The notes below the pieces were generated by a model, which saw only the letters and a program-made list of their open reading frames with translations, had not been told where the DNA came from and ran no database searches. Position numbers and translations under genes: made by a program. A DNA stretch of 43,449 nt from a virus: positions 1 through 43,449 of IMG/VR virus record IMGVR_UViG_3300043436_001759; one strand, given 5' to 3'. Positions 1 through 8,150 of this stretch are shown here, piece after piece (positions within the stretch are counted from its first letter, which is position 1; every line of letters starts with the position of its first letter).

Positions 1-127
1 GACATTAGATGTAGTCGTCTGGGTCAGGCAGCAGTTGCTGGTATAAATCGGTCTGAGATAAAGTATCCTTTAGATTTAGCCTGTCTAGTCCTTCCCTGAA
101 TTGACCTAGCTTGTAAGCTGCTGCGGA
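1..127. repeat. Terminal direct repeat, left copy (assembly overlap of a circular genome)
   Basis: Bases 1-127 are identical to 43323-43449. The length of 127 is a common assembler k-mer, so this is most likely the overlap of a circular assembly and not a physical terminal repeat. The start codon of the tail hub gene (43325-43327) corresponds to bases 3-5 and forms a TAATG overlap with the stop of the adaptor gene, which shows that the join is biologically continuous. Confidence 0.95.
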
Positions 128-667
128 GTAGTTTTCGTCCATTTCAAGAGCCTGGGAGATTACGTAGTTAGTCAGCTCGTTGAAGTATCTGTCTGGGATG
201 CCGAGGGTCTGAGTCAGTAGGGTCAGAGGGGTTGGGTTCTTTACGTACTCAAGCTTGATGGCGTTAGGGATGCTGACTGACGGCACTGGGTAAAACGTAA
301 TAACGCCAGCTCGTTCATACCAGACCTCTGGACGCTCGGCATTTAAGATGTTAGTTGGGTCAAGGGCGATGATGTATTCACGTGCTGCCTGTGGCGAGAT
401 GTTCTGAATAGGGTAGCCACTTACGTAGACAGCCTCAATAGCTAGAACCTTGTCATCTGGGAAGCTGTAGTCCTGCTGACCGCCAACTAGGTTTGTAATC
501 TTAGTTGCACGAAGAATAGGGTTGCTGTTGACGATTTCACGCTGACCGTCGTTAATCCAGGAAAGGATTGCTGGGTCACCTAGCTGGGCACCAGACTGGT
601 CTCCGAACTGAGACCTGACCCTGAAGGAAACGTCGTTTCCTGTGTAATTAAACTCTTCAGCTGGCAT
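5..667 (-). CDS. Head-tail adaptor (connector) protein
   Basis: 220 residues. It lies in the late operon between the capsid genes and the tail hub, where podoviruses encode the gp4-like adaptor that docks under the portal. The protein is mainly alpha-helical at the ends (DPAILSWINDGQREIV near residues 31-46; YFNELTNYVISQALEMDEN near 162-180) with a beta-rich middle, as in the P22 gp4/gp6-like adaptor fold. Its TAA stop at 5-7 overlaps the ATG of the next operon gene when the molecule is circularised. The start ATG at 667 follows the upstream gene closely (stop at 670). Assignment rests on context and sequence feel; a small tail accessory protein is the alternative. Confidence 0.7.
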   Translation of the reverse strand: MPAEEFNYTGNDVSFRVRSQFGDQSGAQLGDPAILSWINDGQREIVNSNPILRATKITNLVGGQQDYSFPDDKVLAIEAVYVSGYPIQNISPQAAREYIIALDPTNILNAERPEVWYERAGVITFYPVPSVSIPNAIKLEYVKNPTPLTLLTQTLGIPDRYFNELTNYVISQALEMDENYSAAAYKLGQFREGLDRLNLKDTLSQTDLYQQLLPDPDDYI

Positions 668-669
668 CG

Positions 670-1086
670 TTACTTCCTAAGGGTCTTGCCGTTGTGAGTC
701 CAAGTGTGCTTCTTAGAAGCCATTGCACTCTTCATGAGGTCTTTGCGCTCTTCTAGGTACTCTTGCTCTTCTTTTGCCCTAAGCAAGGCGTTAGACATCT
801 CTAACAATTGTAGCTTATTGACCTGTGAATTTGGGTCATGGGTGTTGTTTTGTGCAAGCCAAGCTACCAACCTAGCGTCAATTTCAGACTCTGCCATGTT
901 TCTAATGTGGTAGGGCGGTGCCAAGTTTGGTTCGTCTACAAGAGCGAATGGTCTCTCTGGGTCAAAAGCTGGGTGACCTGGCTCCATACGAATCAATCGC
1001 ACGGTAGGGAATAGGTCGCTGATTACACGGGCAACTCGTCGTTGCTCTTCGGTGTAGAGTCCGTCAATTCTAGCAAAGTTAATCAT
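670..1086 (-). CDS. Hypothetical structural/connector protein
   Basis: 138 residues that I do not recognise. It starts at ATG 1086 after an ideal ribosome site (AGGAGG, 4 bases from ATG) and ends 2 bases before the adaptor gene. The N-terminal half is proline-rich and mixed. The C-terminal half (about 70-125) is a charged helix rich in E, L, K and R, likely coiled coil, ending in a basic tail. It is the first gene after the terminator hairpin that follows the capsid gene, so its expression needs read-through or its own promoter. Position suggests a virion connector or capsid-associated protein, but nothing in the sequence proves that. Confidence 0.55.
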   Translation of the reverse strand: MINFARIDGLYTEEQRRVARVISDLFPTVRLIRMEPGHPAFDPERPFALVDEPNLAPPYHIRNMAESEIDARLVAWLAQNNTHDPNSQVNKLQLLEMSNALLRAKEEQEYLEERKDLMKSAMASKKHTWTHNGKTLRK

Positions 1087-1099
1087 TAAATCCTCCTAT

Positions 1100-1144
1100 G
1101 AAAAAACCCAGAGGAGTAGGCGAGACGGACCCACTCCTCTGGGA
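1100..1144 (-). terminator. Rho-independent terminator after the capsid gene
   Basis: Read on the minus strand, an 11-bp perfect stem CCCAGAGGAGT / ACTCCTCTGGG (plus 1108-1118 and 1133-1143) with a 14-base loop is followed at once by TTTTTT. It sits 13 bases after the capsid stop codon and inside the late operon, so it probably attenuates transcription to keep capsid mRNA above the connector and tail mRNAs. Confidence 0.85.
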
Positions 1145-1156
1145 GTTTATCATTTT

Positions 1157-2386
1157 TTACAGTTCAGCGATGTTGCTCAACTTAGCGTGAGCGTTACGAC
1201 GGTAGGTACCGATTTCACTGTACTGGTAAATGCGAGCCTCGTAGGCGTCAGTGTCTGCAACACGTGACCACATAGAGCCATCACGGTCCATCCATGACCA
1301 GTCCTTCTTGCGGTTGATAACCAGTTCCTTGGAGGACAATGCGTACAATGTTCCCTTTGGAGCTGCGTAGTCAGACACGAAGCGGATTGGCTTACCTAGA
1401 GCCTCGAAGGTGAAGGAACGCTGTCCACCAGTTAGGCCAGCGCCGTTGGTGAACTGACGGAATCCCTGTAGTAGGTTCCAGTAAGCGTTGTAAACACCAG
1501 GAGAAGCGAGGAATACGTCAACGTCTCCACCCTTCTTGTCAACACTCTGAACTAGGTTGATAAGGTTCAACTCAGTTAGGGTGCCTGGGGTTCCTACGCT
1601 TCCAAGAGCAACCTCAGTAGCTGCCCACACTGGGGTAGTTGCTGGGTCAATCTCGTGTAGTTCTCCAGTAGCCTTAACAATTGCACCTAGACCAGTTAGT
1701 TCCTTGCCAAAGCTGTTTACTCCGTTTGAAGAGCGAACAATGATGTCGTTAGCGCTGATGTTGGTGTTGAAGGTTCCAAGGGTACCAGTGATGGTAATTA
1801 CCTTGGTGGACTCGTTGATTGACACGATTTCGATAGACGATGCTGCGCCAGACTGCTGCTTTACACCAGTGGTTGGGTCAACTACGTCGATAACCATGCC
1901 CTCTTCGAGCCAGTCAGTTGCATCTACGGTTAGAGTGGTAGAAGAAGGCTGAGCTGTAACAACTGCTAGCTTTCCGCTTCCATCACCGTAAATCTGACGG
2001 TTTAGGTCCTTTGAAAGGTCTCTCTTAAGACCCTTGATTTCCATGTCAACTACGTTGATGAATGCATTGTAGTCGTCTGCTGCCTGCTCAAATAGCTGAC
2101 CGTCAACCTCGATAGCACCGTATAGGTTCTTGAGGTATAGGTGAGCCTGCTTGTACTTCTGAGCTCCAGCAATAGGTAGCTTCTCACGCACACCACGAGC
2201 ACCAATTCCTTGGTTTCGTCCGATGTGGGTGTCGAAGATTACTTCTTTACCGTTGCGGGTAATGTTCTGCGCTGAAGCCTCAATGAACTCAAGCGCTGGG
2301 TTCTTGTCACGTAGCTGCTCGTGAAGGTCGCCGTAGACGAGCTTTAGAGCCTCTGACGCAAAAGTCAGAATTCCCTGACCTGCCAT
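1157..2386 (-). CDS. Major capsid protein, HK97 fold, P22/phi29-like podovirus group
   Basis: 409 residues, right after the scaffold gene and followed by a strong terminator, the usual signature of the most abundant virion protein. The N-terminal part (MAGQGILTFASEALKLVYGD) and a long spine-helix region (about 95-135) fit an HK97-fold capsid protein. Residues about 140-220 form a beta-rich, Thr/Val/Ile-rich block that looks like an inserted I-domain as in P22 gp5. The C-terminal part contains a ...VFLASPGVYNAYW... segment typical of the A-domain. No separate protease gene is present, so maturation probably uses a scaffold without proteolysis. The start ATG 2386 has AGGAG about 8 bases upstream. 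Confidence 0.85.
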   Translation of the reverse strand: MAGQGILTFASEALKLVYGDLHEQLRDKNPALEFIEASAQNITRNGKEVIFDTHIGRNQGIGARGVREKLPIAGAQKYKQAHLYLKNLYGAIEVDGQLFEQAADDYNAFINVVDMEIKGLKRDLSKDLNRQIYGDGSGKLAVVTAQPSSTTLTVDATDWLEEGMVIDVVDPTTGVKQQSGAASSIEIVSINESTKVITITGTLGTFNTNISANDIIVRSSNGVNSFGKELTGLGAIVKATGELHEIDPATTPVWAATEVALGSVGTPGTLTELNLINLVQSVDKKGGDVDVFLASPGVYNAYWNLLQGFRQFTNGAGLTGGQRSFTFEALGKPIRFVSDYAAPKGTLYALSSKELVINRKKDWSWMDRDGSMWSRVADTDAYEARIYQYSEIGTYRRNAHAKLSNIAEL

Positions 2387-2503
2387 TTTTCACTCTCCTA
2401 AGAGTATAAGTTAAACGAATAATTTCTAATCGTCACTTGCCCTGACCCTCTTAGGGGCTGTACATCGGACTAATCTATAGTATCACGTCGGGTAATACTA
2501 CGA
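2387..2503 (-). promoter_or_regulatory. Leader/possible promoter region of the capsid gene
   Basis: A 117-base gap separates scaffold and capsid genes, the largest gap in this part of the operon. Read on the minus strand it has two direct copies of ATACTATAG (plus 2475-2483 and 2504-2512, the latter including the scaffold stop codon), each resembling a -10 box, and a small hairpin around CCCCTAAGAGGG. A strong -35 is not obvious. An internal promoter or a processing site for capsid mRNA is plausible; evidence is weak. Confidence 0.35.
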
Positions 2504-3376
2504 CTATAGTATACCTTGGTTTGCCTTCTGATAGTCCTTAAAAAGTTGTTCCATCATAGCTCTTTTTCCCTTGTCATCTTTAGGGACTTCAAGGTTTTGA
2601 GCCTGCACACCAGCACCGCCAGCTGAACCAATAACCATTGGAGCATCCTCAGCTGGAACTGCGCCAGCTCGCTGGAATGTGCCAACCATGCCCTGAAGTT
2701 GCTTAGCTGCATCTGCAACTGAGATTTCACGACCAGCGTTTAGGGCTGCGTTCATTAAGTCGTAAATAGCCATTTCATGAGCTTCGGTAATGTTGTACTG
2801 GCTACGTAGAGTGCCCATTTCGGCCTCAAGCTCTACAGTGTACTCAGCCGTAGCTTTTTCTAGCTCTTGAGACTGGATGTAGCTGGACTGCTCTTCCTGA
2901 AGGCTTCTTAGCTCCTGTAGCTCCTTCTTTAGAGCTGAAGGAATGTCAGAGTCGTCAAACATGTCGTCAAAGTCTTCACCAGACTCTTCTTCCATAATGG
3001 TCTTTGCAGCCTGCTTGGCGTCTTCTTCAAGAAGGCCTTGGCTTAGTAGGTAATCCTTTAGGGATGCGTAAACCTCAGTTGGCTGGGTTTCGATAGCACG
3101 GGCGAGGTTAATTCCGCCAAGAATGACCTCAGGTGATACACCCTGGTCTACGTATTCCTTGAACGGAGTGAACTTCTCCATTTGCTGCTGGTAATACTTG
3201 TCCTGCTCTTGTAGGTGCGGTATTACCTTCTGGTGCCAAGCTTCTGGCAACTCAGATAGAAGTTTTTCGTGGGCTGGGTGTGCCTTGTATTCTGGCTCTC
3301 CAGATGGTGCTGGTTCTACTACGTTGGTCTCGGCCTCTGTAGTCTGGTCAGGGGTTACCTGCGTCTCTTCAGACAT
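2504..3376 (-). CDS. Capsid scaffolding protein
   Basis: 290 residues, strongly acidic, with no cysteine, predicted mostly helical, lying between portal and capsid genes as scaffold genes do. The N-terminus is disordered and acidic (E, T, P-rich, residues 1-35). The middle (about 110-190) has long E/L/Q-rich coiled-coil stretches (LKKELQELRSLQEEQ). The C-terminus ends in a basic patch (KDDKGKRAMMEQLFKDYQKA), matching known scaffolds that bind capsid protein through a basic C-terminal helix-turn-helix. It acts during procapsid assembly and is expected to leave on DNA packaging. Confidence 0.8.
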   Translation of the reverse strand: MSEETQVTPDQTTEAETNVVEPAPSGEPEYKAHPAHEKLLSELPEAWHQKVIPHLQEQDKYYQQQMEKFTPFKEYVDQGVSPEVILGGINLARAIETQPTEVYASLKDYLLSQGLLEEDAKQAAKTIMEEESGEDFDDMFDDSDIPSALKKELQELRSLQEEQSSYIQSQELEKATAEYTVELEAEMGTLRSQYNITEAHEMAIYDLMNAALNAGREISVADAAKQLQGMVGTFQRAGAVPAEDAPMVIGSAGGAGVQAQNLEVPKDDKGKRAMMEQLFKDYQKANQGIL

Positions 3377-3385
3377 ATTGTTTCC

Positions 3386-5557
3386 TTACTGTAGTTGTTC
3401 AGATGTTTGTCCAGCCTGCTGAGGCATCTGCCCAGCTTGCTCAGACGGTAGAGCTGTTGGTTGTCCTGGAGCTGCTCCCTCTCCCATCATTCCCATCATA
3501 GCCTGTTCCATCATCTTTTGCTGTAGTGCTGCTTCGTGCATAGAGATGTGCTTCTGGAACTCAGCCTTTACAACGTCAGGCAGAATCTCGAAGGATTGGC
3601 TCTTACGGAATCTGTTGTGAACTTCGATGTGGACAGCGTGGTTGTCGTAGTCGTGAACTGGGATAACCGCTGGGACTTCGAGGGCGATTGGGTTGCCTTC
3701 TGCGTCGGTCTGTCCAGGAACGGTCTTGTCTGGGTCGCCGTTTGATGCGCCCATCTCCCAGTTCATCTGGAACTGCTGCACAGCTTCGTCGGTTAGACGC
3801 TTCATCATCAAGTTCTCTCGCTGAGACTGGTTCTCGTCTAGCTTGAGCAAGTTGTAGTATTGCTTCAGCATTCCCATGTCTAGGATGCGTAGACCGTCCT
3901 GTGGAGAGATAAAGCCCATCTTCATCCACTCGGTAATAAGTGCCTGGCGAGCTGACTTTGAAGTTGGAAGCGCCGAGCCTGACTCTACTCGTATGTCGTT
4001 TCCTGATGCGATATCAGCACCTGATAGGACGGTTGCGTCGAATGCGCCGTCGCTTCCAACAGTCTTTATCAATCTAGGCTGAGTGACGTACTGGATAAAC
4101 AAAGCAATGGAGTGCTTTGCAATCTTTTCTACGGCAGCTTCGATTGCAGAGAATACGGTTGTTAGGTAGGCGTCGTCTCTTTCCTGTAGGTAGTTAATCG
4201 CAGTAGCAGCGGTTACTCCGCCACTTTCACCACGAGAAACTGCGTGCTGACCTGATAGGTCCTCAAAGTCCATTTCAAGTTGCTTGACTTCGTTGATTAC
4301 ATACTGAGGTAGTGGCTGGATTGGTACAGGCGTAGGGTATTGGAAGCCTGGACGAATAGGCACCCAGATACCAGCACGTGCTGTAATCTTGCGAGGGTCC
4401 ACTGAGCCCTCTTGGAACATCATTTGAGGCTTAGCCATCAAGTTCTTGGCGTGAATAATCTGAGAACGAAGCCTATTGTACTCACGCTGGATTGGGATAA
4501 GAGTTTTTACTGTGCCACGACGGTAGAATTTTCCAGTCGGAATGGTTCCAACGTGAGCGAATGGGTACTGCTTGTGAGAGTAAGGAATGCCATTCTCAGC
4601 CATCTGGACAATCTCGTTGTCGACGATGGTGACAAGGCCACCCTTTGGTAGGTAAGGGCAACCGTTTGGCTTAGCCCACATCTCAATAACCAAGATTGCA
4701 TCTGGCTTTGAGTTGTCTACGTTTCTCATGTCCATCAAAGCAGCGTCAAGCAACTCAGATGTAGAAACCTTTGCTGGCTTAAAGTCTTTAGGTAGAACTG
4801 AGCCAAAGTTGGAACGTACCCACTCTTCGCTCTTTGTGTAAACGTTGAAGATGTATGGCTGTGATTCTAGGTCTTCTTCGGATAGGTCAGGCACGAACAA
4901 ATGGAAAGGTGATACTACCTCAAACTTGACGTCGCCCTGTGAGGCAACCTGCTGGATGACCTTCTTCTCGCCAGTGTATGGGTCAACAACTGGGGTTGGA
5001 ACGATTTCCTTGATGGATGGGTCCCAGTAAGTCTTGATAAATGCGTTACCAGTAGTAGCTCTCCAGAACTCAGCCTTCTGAAGAATGCGGGTCTGGAAAC
5101 TTTCACGGTCATAAAGTGACTGCCAGACCTGTTCGGCTGCGCTAGCTGCCATTAAGTCATCGTCATCGTTAGACGCAGGGATTACAGTGGCTGATGGGTG
5201 GCCTGAAGTTGTCTTAGCAATCTCTGTGCGTACAACTGGCTCAATGCGGTTTACTGTTACACGAGGCAAGCCCTGTGGGTTTGGCTCTTCGGCAAGGACC
5301 TGACCGTTTCCTAGTCTGCGCCAGGAGTGGTACTGGTTGCCGTTGTAGAAAGATAGCTGGAGATACCAGTCTTGCTCTTCGGTCTTGCGGGACTGCTTGC
5401 ACTTCTCGTATTCAGACTTGACCCAAGCGACTAGCTTCTTGGCTTCTTCCTTCTTCTTGAAACGGTTGATAATGTCACTATCAGCCATCTCGCCTTCAAG
5501 TGCGTTGCCAGACAGGTAGTTGCCGTCCATGCCCTCAAAAAATTGCTCAGTTGCCAT
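3386..5557 (-). CDS. Portal protein, P22-type
   Basis: 723 residues, the length of P22-like portals, against about 400-550 for most other families. The N-terminal region has the characteristic pattern of helices followed by WYLQLSFYNGNQY (about 65-77) and PRVTVNRIEPVVRTEIAK (about 98-115), a wing domain with beta-rich repeats, and a stem/tunnel region containing a Q-rich helix. The C-terminal 70 residues are Met/Gln-rich (QQKMMEQAMMGMMGEG) and low complexity, resembling the barrel of P22 portal. The dodecameric ring sits at one capsid vertex as the DNA entry and exit channel. ATG 5557 overlaps the end of the membrane-protein gene (ATGGCAACTGA), indicating translational coupling. Confidence 0.88.
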   Translation of the reverse strand: MATEQFFEGMDGNYLSGNALEGEMADSDIINRFKKKEEAKKLVAWVKSEYEKCKQSRKTEEQDWYLQLSFYNGNQYHSWRRLGNGQVLAEEPNPQGLPRVTVNRIEPVVRTEIAKTTSGHPSATVIPASNDDDDLMAASAAEQVWQSLYDRESFQTRILQKAEFWRATTGNAFIKTYWDPSIKEIVPTPVVDPYTGEKKVIQQVASQGDVKFEVVSPFHLFVPDLSEEDLESQPYIFNVYTKSEEWVRSNFGSVLPKDFKPAKVSTSELLDAALMDMRNVDNSKPDAILVIEMWAKPNGCPYLPKGGLVTIVDNEIVQMAENGIPYSHKQYPFAHVGTIPTGKFYRRGTVKTLIPIQREYNRLRSQIIHAKNLMAKPQMMFQEGSVDPRKITARAGIWVPIRPGFQYPTPVPIQPLPQYVINEVKQLEMDFEDLSGQHAVSRGESGGVTAATAINYLQERDDAYLTTVFSAIEAAVEKIAKHSIALFIQYVTQPRLIKTVGSDGAFDATVLSGADIASGNDIRVESGSALPTSKSARQALITEWMKMGFISPQDGLRILDMGMLKQYYNLLKLDENQSQRENLMMKRLTDEAVQQFQMNWEMGASNGDPDKTVPGQTDAEGNPIALEVPAVIPVHDYDNHAVHIEVHNRFRKSQSFEILPDVVKAEFQKHISMHEAALQQKMMEQAMMGMMGEGAAPGQPTALPSEQAGQMPQQAGQTSEQLQ

Positions 5558-5888
5558 CGTCCAAATCCGAATCGTCCATTAACCGCTTCCAGGCCTCCGT
5601 CATCTCTCGCTCCTGTTGTTCAAAGAGCTCAATTTCGTCACCTGATAGATATGGTCCAGTATACCTTGTTTCTGGCTCAACTGTCACTGTTTGGAGCTGC
5701 TGGAACGTCATGGGTTCCTTCGACGCTAGCAGATTCATTGCGTGCTTTATCGTCGCTGCTCTTTGCTTTTCCAGATTTACCATTTCCTGCATTGCCACTT
5801 TTAGGCCTCTGAACAGGTACACTGCTGCTGTCGTCACTGCTGCTAGAAACAGTAAGAATAAAATCAGTGACACTACTACGTATTCCAT
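5547..5888 (-). CDS. Small single-span membrane protein (overlaps neighbour in another frame)
   Basis: 113 residues: an N-terminal hydrophobic span (VVVSLILFLLFLAAVTTAAV, about residues 4-23) followed by a charged helical domain ending in acidic residues. The start ATG 5888 has a good ribosome site (GAGGAG, about 7 bases upstream). Its first 212 bases lie inside the zinc-protein gene 5677-6165, read in a different frame. Its end overlaps the portal start. The function is unknown; with an N-terminal anchor and cytoplasmic coiled coil it might be a spanin-like or membrane-assembly factor, but this is speculation. Confidence 0.65.
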   Translation of the reverse strand: MEYVVVSLILFLLFLAAVTTAAVYLFRGLKVAMQEMVNLEKQRAATIKHAMNLLASKEPMTFQQLQTVTVEPETRYTGPYLSGDEIELFEQQEREMTEAWKRLMDDSDLDDGN

Positions 5889-6165
5889 TGATGAGCTCCT
5901 CTACGTGGTCTGGAATCTTGGTGATGGTGTTTTCACGGGAAGCAATTTCCTGCTCCAATTCGGCTATCTTAGCCAGTAGTGGGGCCTCTGGGGCATACCC
6001 ATTGAATACAGCTAGGTCCATTACACACTGCTTACAAAGCATGGCATTTCCACCACTTAGCAGGTCTGCGCCTAGGTCGTGTAGCTCGATGTTGCTACGG
6101 CATCCGACGCAAGTACCTGGGAAAGGTGCGCCGTTTGCAAATACTACGAAATGCCTCTTACTCAT
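5677..6165 (-). CDS. Zinc-finger-like protein with disordered tail
   Basis: 162 residues. CVGC (19-22) and CKQC (about 44-47) form a four-cysteine zinc site in the N-terminal 55 residues; a short coiled coil follows (AKIAELEQEIASRENTI). From about residue 95 the protein is Ser/Gly/Lys/Asp-rich and low complexity, which is exactly the stretch overlapped by the membrane-protein gene in another frame. The start ATG 6165 overlaps the TerL stop (stop at 6162). It may be a packaging or regulatory accessory factor. No family recognised. Confidence 0.65.
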   Translation of the reverse strand: MSKRHFVVFANGAPFPGTCVGCRSNIELHDLGADLLSGGNAMLCKQCVMDLAVFNGYAPEAPLLAKIAELEQEIASRENTITKIPDHVEELINGIRSSVTDFILTVSSSSDDSSSVPVQRPKSGNAGNGKSGKAKSSDDKARNESASVEGTHDVPAAPNSDS

Positions 6166-7697
6166 CCTTCTAACTCTCTAACTGAGGACACGCCTCGCCA
6201 TTGGTCTCCCCACTCATCTTGGTCGTCATATTCGGAGAACTTATCGCTCGCTCCGAAATGCTCCCTAAACTCTGAGTGGAACTTTTCTCTTGTTCTGTTG
6301 CCTGAAAGCTGCTCTGGCGTCAAGTCATCCATGAAAGTCATGGCGTACTTAAGAGCATCATAGCAGTGATTATCTTTATCTCTAATGTCTTCCAGCTTAT
6401 TATTTTGCTCGGCTACCTTGGGGCTAGCCCACTTCTTCCATTTTAGCTTAGGTAACTCAGCAATAAGATGTGGGCAGTCGTCGGTGACCATCAAGAAGGG
6501 CTTCTTGGTCCTAGGATTCATCTTGAGATACTGCCTAATCTTCTCAAGCCCAATTCGCCTGTCCTTTGGGATGGAATCTACGGAGATGAAGATGCCAGCC
6601 TTCTGGTATTCCTGCAGAATCGAGGTTCCAGTATGCTCTTTAGTCTGCTTGATAGCGGGGTCCCCCGTAGTCAGGTAGAGCTCAGCCCCTGTTTCAGCGA
6701 TAATCTGGCTGGTTTTGCGGTTCACAATCTCAGCATGTTCGGCAACATTCAGCTTTGCCTGATAATGCTCGTCAAAAACAATCATTGTGCCGTCAGACGA
6801 GACAGCTATCCACAGCCAAACCGTGGGATTGGCGTAACCTGAGTCCATGGTCCTGATAATGCGATGTTCTGGGCCTGGCTTGAAAGTGCCACGTGGGATG
6901 CAGTGGGTTACTGGGTTGAAATCAGGGAATACGGCACCACCAAGGTGGACATATTGACCCTTGCTACGGATGATTCGCTCTTCTTCGGGCAGCATGTCCA
7001 GGAACTCCTGGATAGCCTCACGGGATAGGGTGGGGTTGTCAGCCATTTCAGCCTCGACAATGCCGATTGGCTTAGTGCCTTCCTTAGCTGGTATGTAGAT
7101 ATCCTCAAAAATCCACTCCATACCTTGGACTGGAGTCTGAGACATCCACCAAACACCAGCCGTATCGACCAGACGTGCCAGACACTCACGAAATACTGTC
7201 TGAGGACACTCCTCATCGAAGTGGATAAAGTGCCTGGAGGAACCAGCAAACTTGTCTAGGTCCTGGTCTTGAGACATGAACTCCACAAAGCTGCCATTGT
7301 TTAGGGTAAGTACGTGGCGTTCCTTAGAGTAGCTGTCTTCCCAGCTACCATTTATCAGGAATTTCTTAGGAAGCCATTGCTTATATAAAGGCAAGATAAT
7401 CTTGTCCACACCGTTCAAGAAGTCAACGGCGACCACACGGCCTCGAATAGGGCCTTCTGGGGTCTTGCGGAATGGGTGGCTGTGGGTCAGCCACCAGATA
7501 GCCTCGATAGTGGAGCCTAAGGATTTACCTGAACGGTTACCTCCAATGTAAAGCCTATTTTTTTGGGGCATCTTATGGAAGATTGCCTGCTTCTCTGACG
7601 GGGTATAGTCGTACAGATTAGGCACATGGCTAGCCTCATTTAGTCCTTCGCCTAGCTGGAGAAGGACTGTCTGGAGGTCGTAGGTTTCTTTAGCCAT
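6162..7697 (-). CDS. terL: Terminase large subunit (packaging ATPase and nuclease)
   Basis: 511 residues, normal for TerL. Walker A GGNRSGKS at 52-59; Walker B with acidic pair HFDEE near 157-161; the C-terminal RNase H-like nuclease has acidic motifs DSGYANPT (about 283-290), TTGDPA (about 343-348) and DNHCYDALKYA (about 438-448). It pumps DNA into the procapsid through the portal and cuts the concatemer. It is second in the late operon, overlapping the upstream nuclease by 8 bases. The partner small subunit is not next door but about 22 kb away on the other strand (30071-30799). Confidence 0.95.
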   Translation of the reverse strand: MAKETYDLQTVLLQLGEGLNEASHVPNLYDYTPSEKQAIFHKMPQKNRLYIGGNRSGKSLGSTIEAIWWLTHSHPFRKTPEGPIRGRVVAVDFLNGVDKIILPLYKQWLPKKFLINGSWEDSYSKERHVLTLNNGSFVEFMSQDQDLDKFAGSSRHFIHFDEECPQTVFRECLARLVDTAGVWWMSQTPVQGMEWIFEDIYIPAKEGTKPIGIVEAEMADNPTLSREAIQEFLDMLPEEERIIRSKGQYVHLGGAVFPDFNPVTHCIPRGTFKPGPEHRIIRTMDSGYANPTVWLWIAVSSDGTMIVFDEHYQAKLNVAEHAEIVNRKTSQIIAETGAELYLTTGDPAIKQTKEHTGTSILQEYQKAGIFISVDSIPKDRRIGLEKIRQYLKMNPRTKKPFLMVTDDCPHLIAELPKLKWKKWASPKVAEQNNKLEDIRDKDNHCYDALKYAMTFMDDLTPEQLSGNRTREKFHSEFREHFGASDKFSEYDDQDEWGDQWRGVSSVRELEG

Positions 7698-8121
7698 GAA
7701 TTAGTTTTACCAAGTCAGATAGCGTCATCCGCACAACTGTTTGGTCAATGCTATCCAGGTGAGTCCTTAGGTAGAAGATATCTCCAAGTCTAGCGTATGC
7801 CCACCATTCCCCAGCTCTGGGGTAGCCTACCCCTGCACGCTGGGTAACTAAGAAGCCAAACCTGCCTTCGGCATTGTCTCTTTCAAGCTCAGCTTCGGCA
7901 AGCCATTTCTTGCACTGTTCGTAGCTGGCATCCTTAGCCATCTTGCCACCCTTGACCTCAAAGACGATTAGGCCGTAGGTCTCACGCAGCCAGACATCGC
8001 CCTCATCGTCGCTGCCCTTTAGGACATTGCGGTGGGCTTCTAGTGGGCTGTACCCAGTAGATAGTAGATAGTTCCGCACCGCTGTTTCAGCTTTGGTGCC
8101 AATTGATTTAGCTTTACTCAT
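7690..8121 (-). CDS. PDDEXK nuclease, Holliday-junction-resolvase-like
   Basis: 143 residues. The N-terminal pattern GTKAETAVRNYL (8-19), then GSDDEGDVWL (about 36-45) and FEVKGGK (about 54-60) matches the E...D...ExK active site of archaeal Hjc-like and related PDDEXK nucleases. Being first in the structural operon and coupled to TerL by overlap, it may resolve branched concatemers before packaging. The start ATG 8121 has an AAGGAG ribosome site 7 bases upstream and lies only 29 bases from the divergent fibre gene start. Confidence 0.75.
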   Translation of the reverse strand: MSKAKSIGTKAETAVRNYLLSTGYSPLEAHRNVLKGSDDEGDVWLRETYGLIVFEVKGGKMAKDASYEQCKKWLAEAELERDNAEGRFGFLVTQRAGVGYPRAGEWWAYARLGDIFYLRTHLDSIDQTVVRMTLSDLVKLIHG

Positions 8122-8150
8122 TGTCGTCTCCTTACGGCTATAATACCATT
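8122..8150. promoter_or_regulatory. Divergent late promoter region between structural and fibre operons
   Basis: Only 29 bases separate the two divergent start codons. A perfect -10 box TATAAT at 8139-8144 lies 6 bases before ATG 8151 on the plus strand, giving a leaderless transcript. The same bases read on the minus strand contain TATTAT, a near-consensus -10 that could serve the structural operon, whose ribosome site (AAGGAG) is also here. A clear -35 is absent on either strand, suggesting an activator. Confidence 0.6.

Noticed and set aside
5500-5979. Plus-strand frame of 159 codons over the portal/membrane-gene junction
   Set aside because: It is antisense to three overlapping minus genes that have good starts and coupling; Ser/Cys-rich shadow composition.
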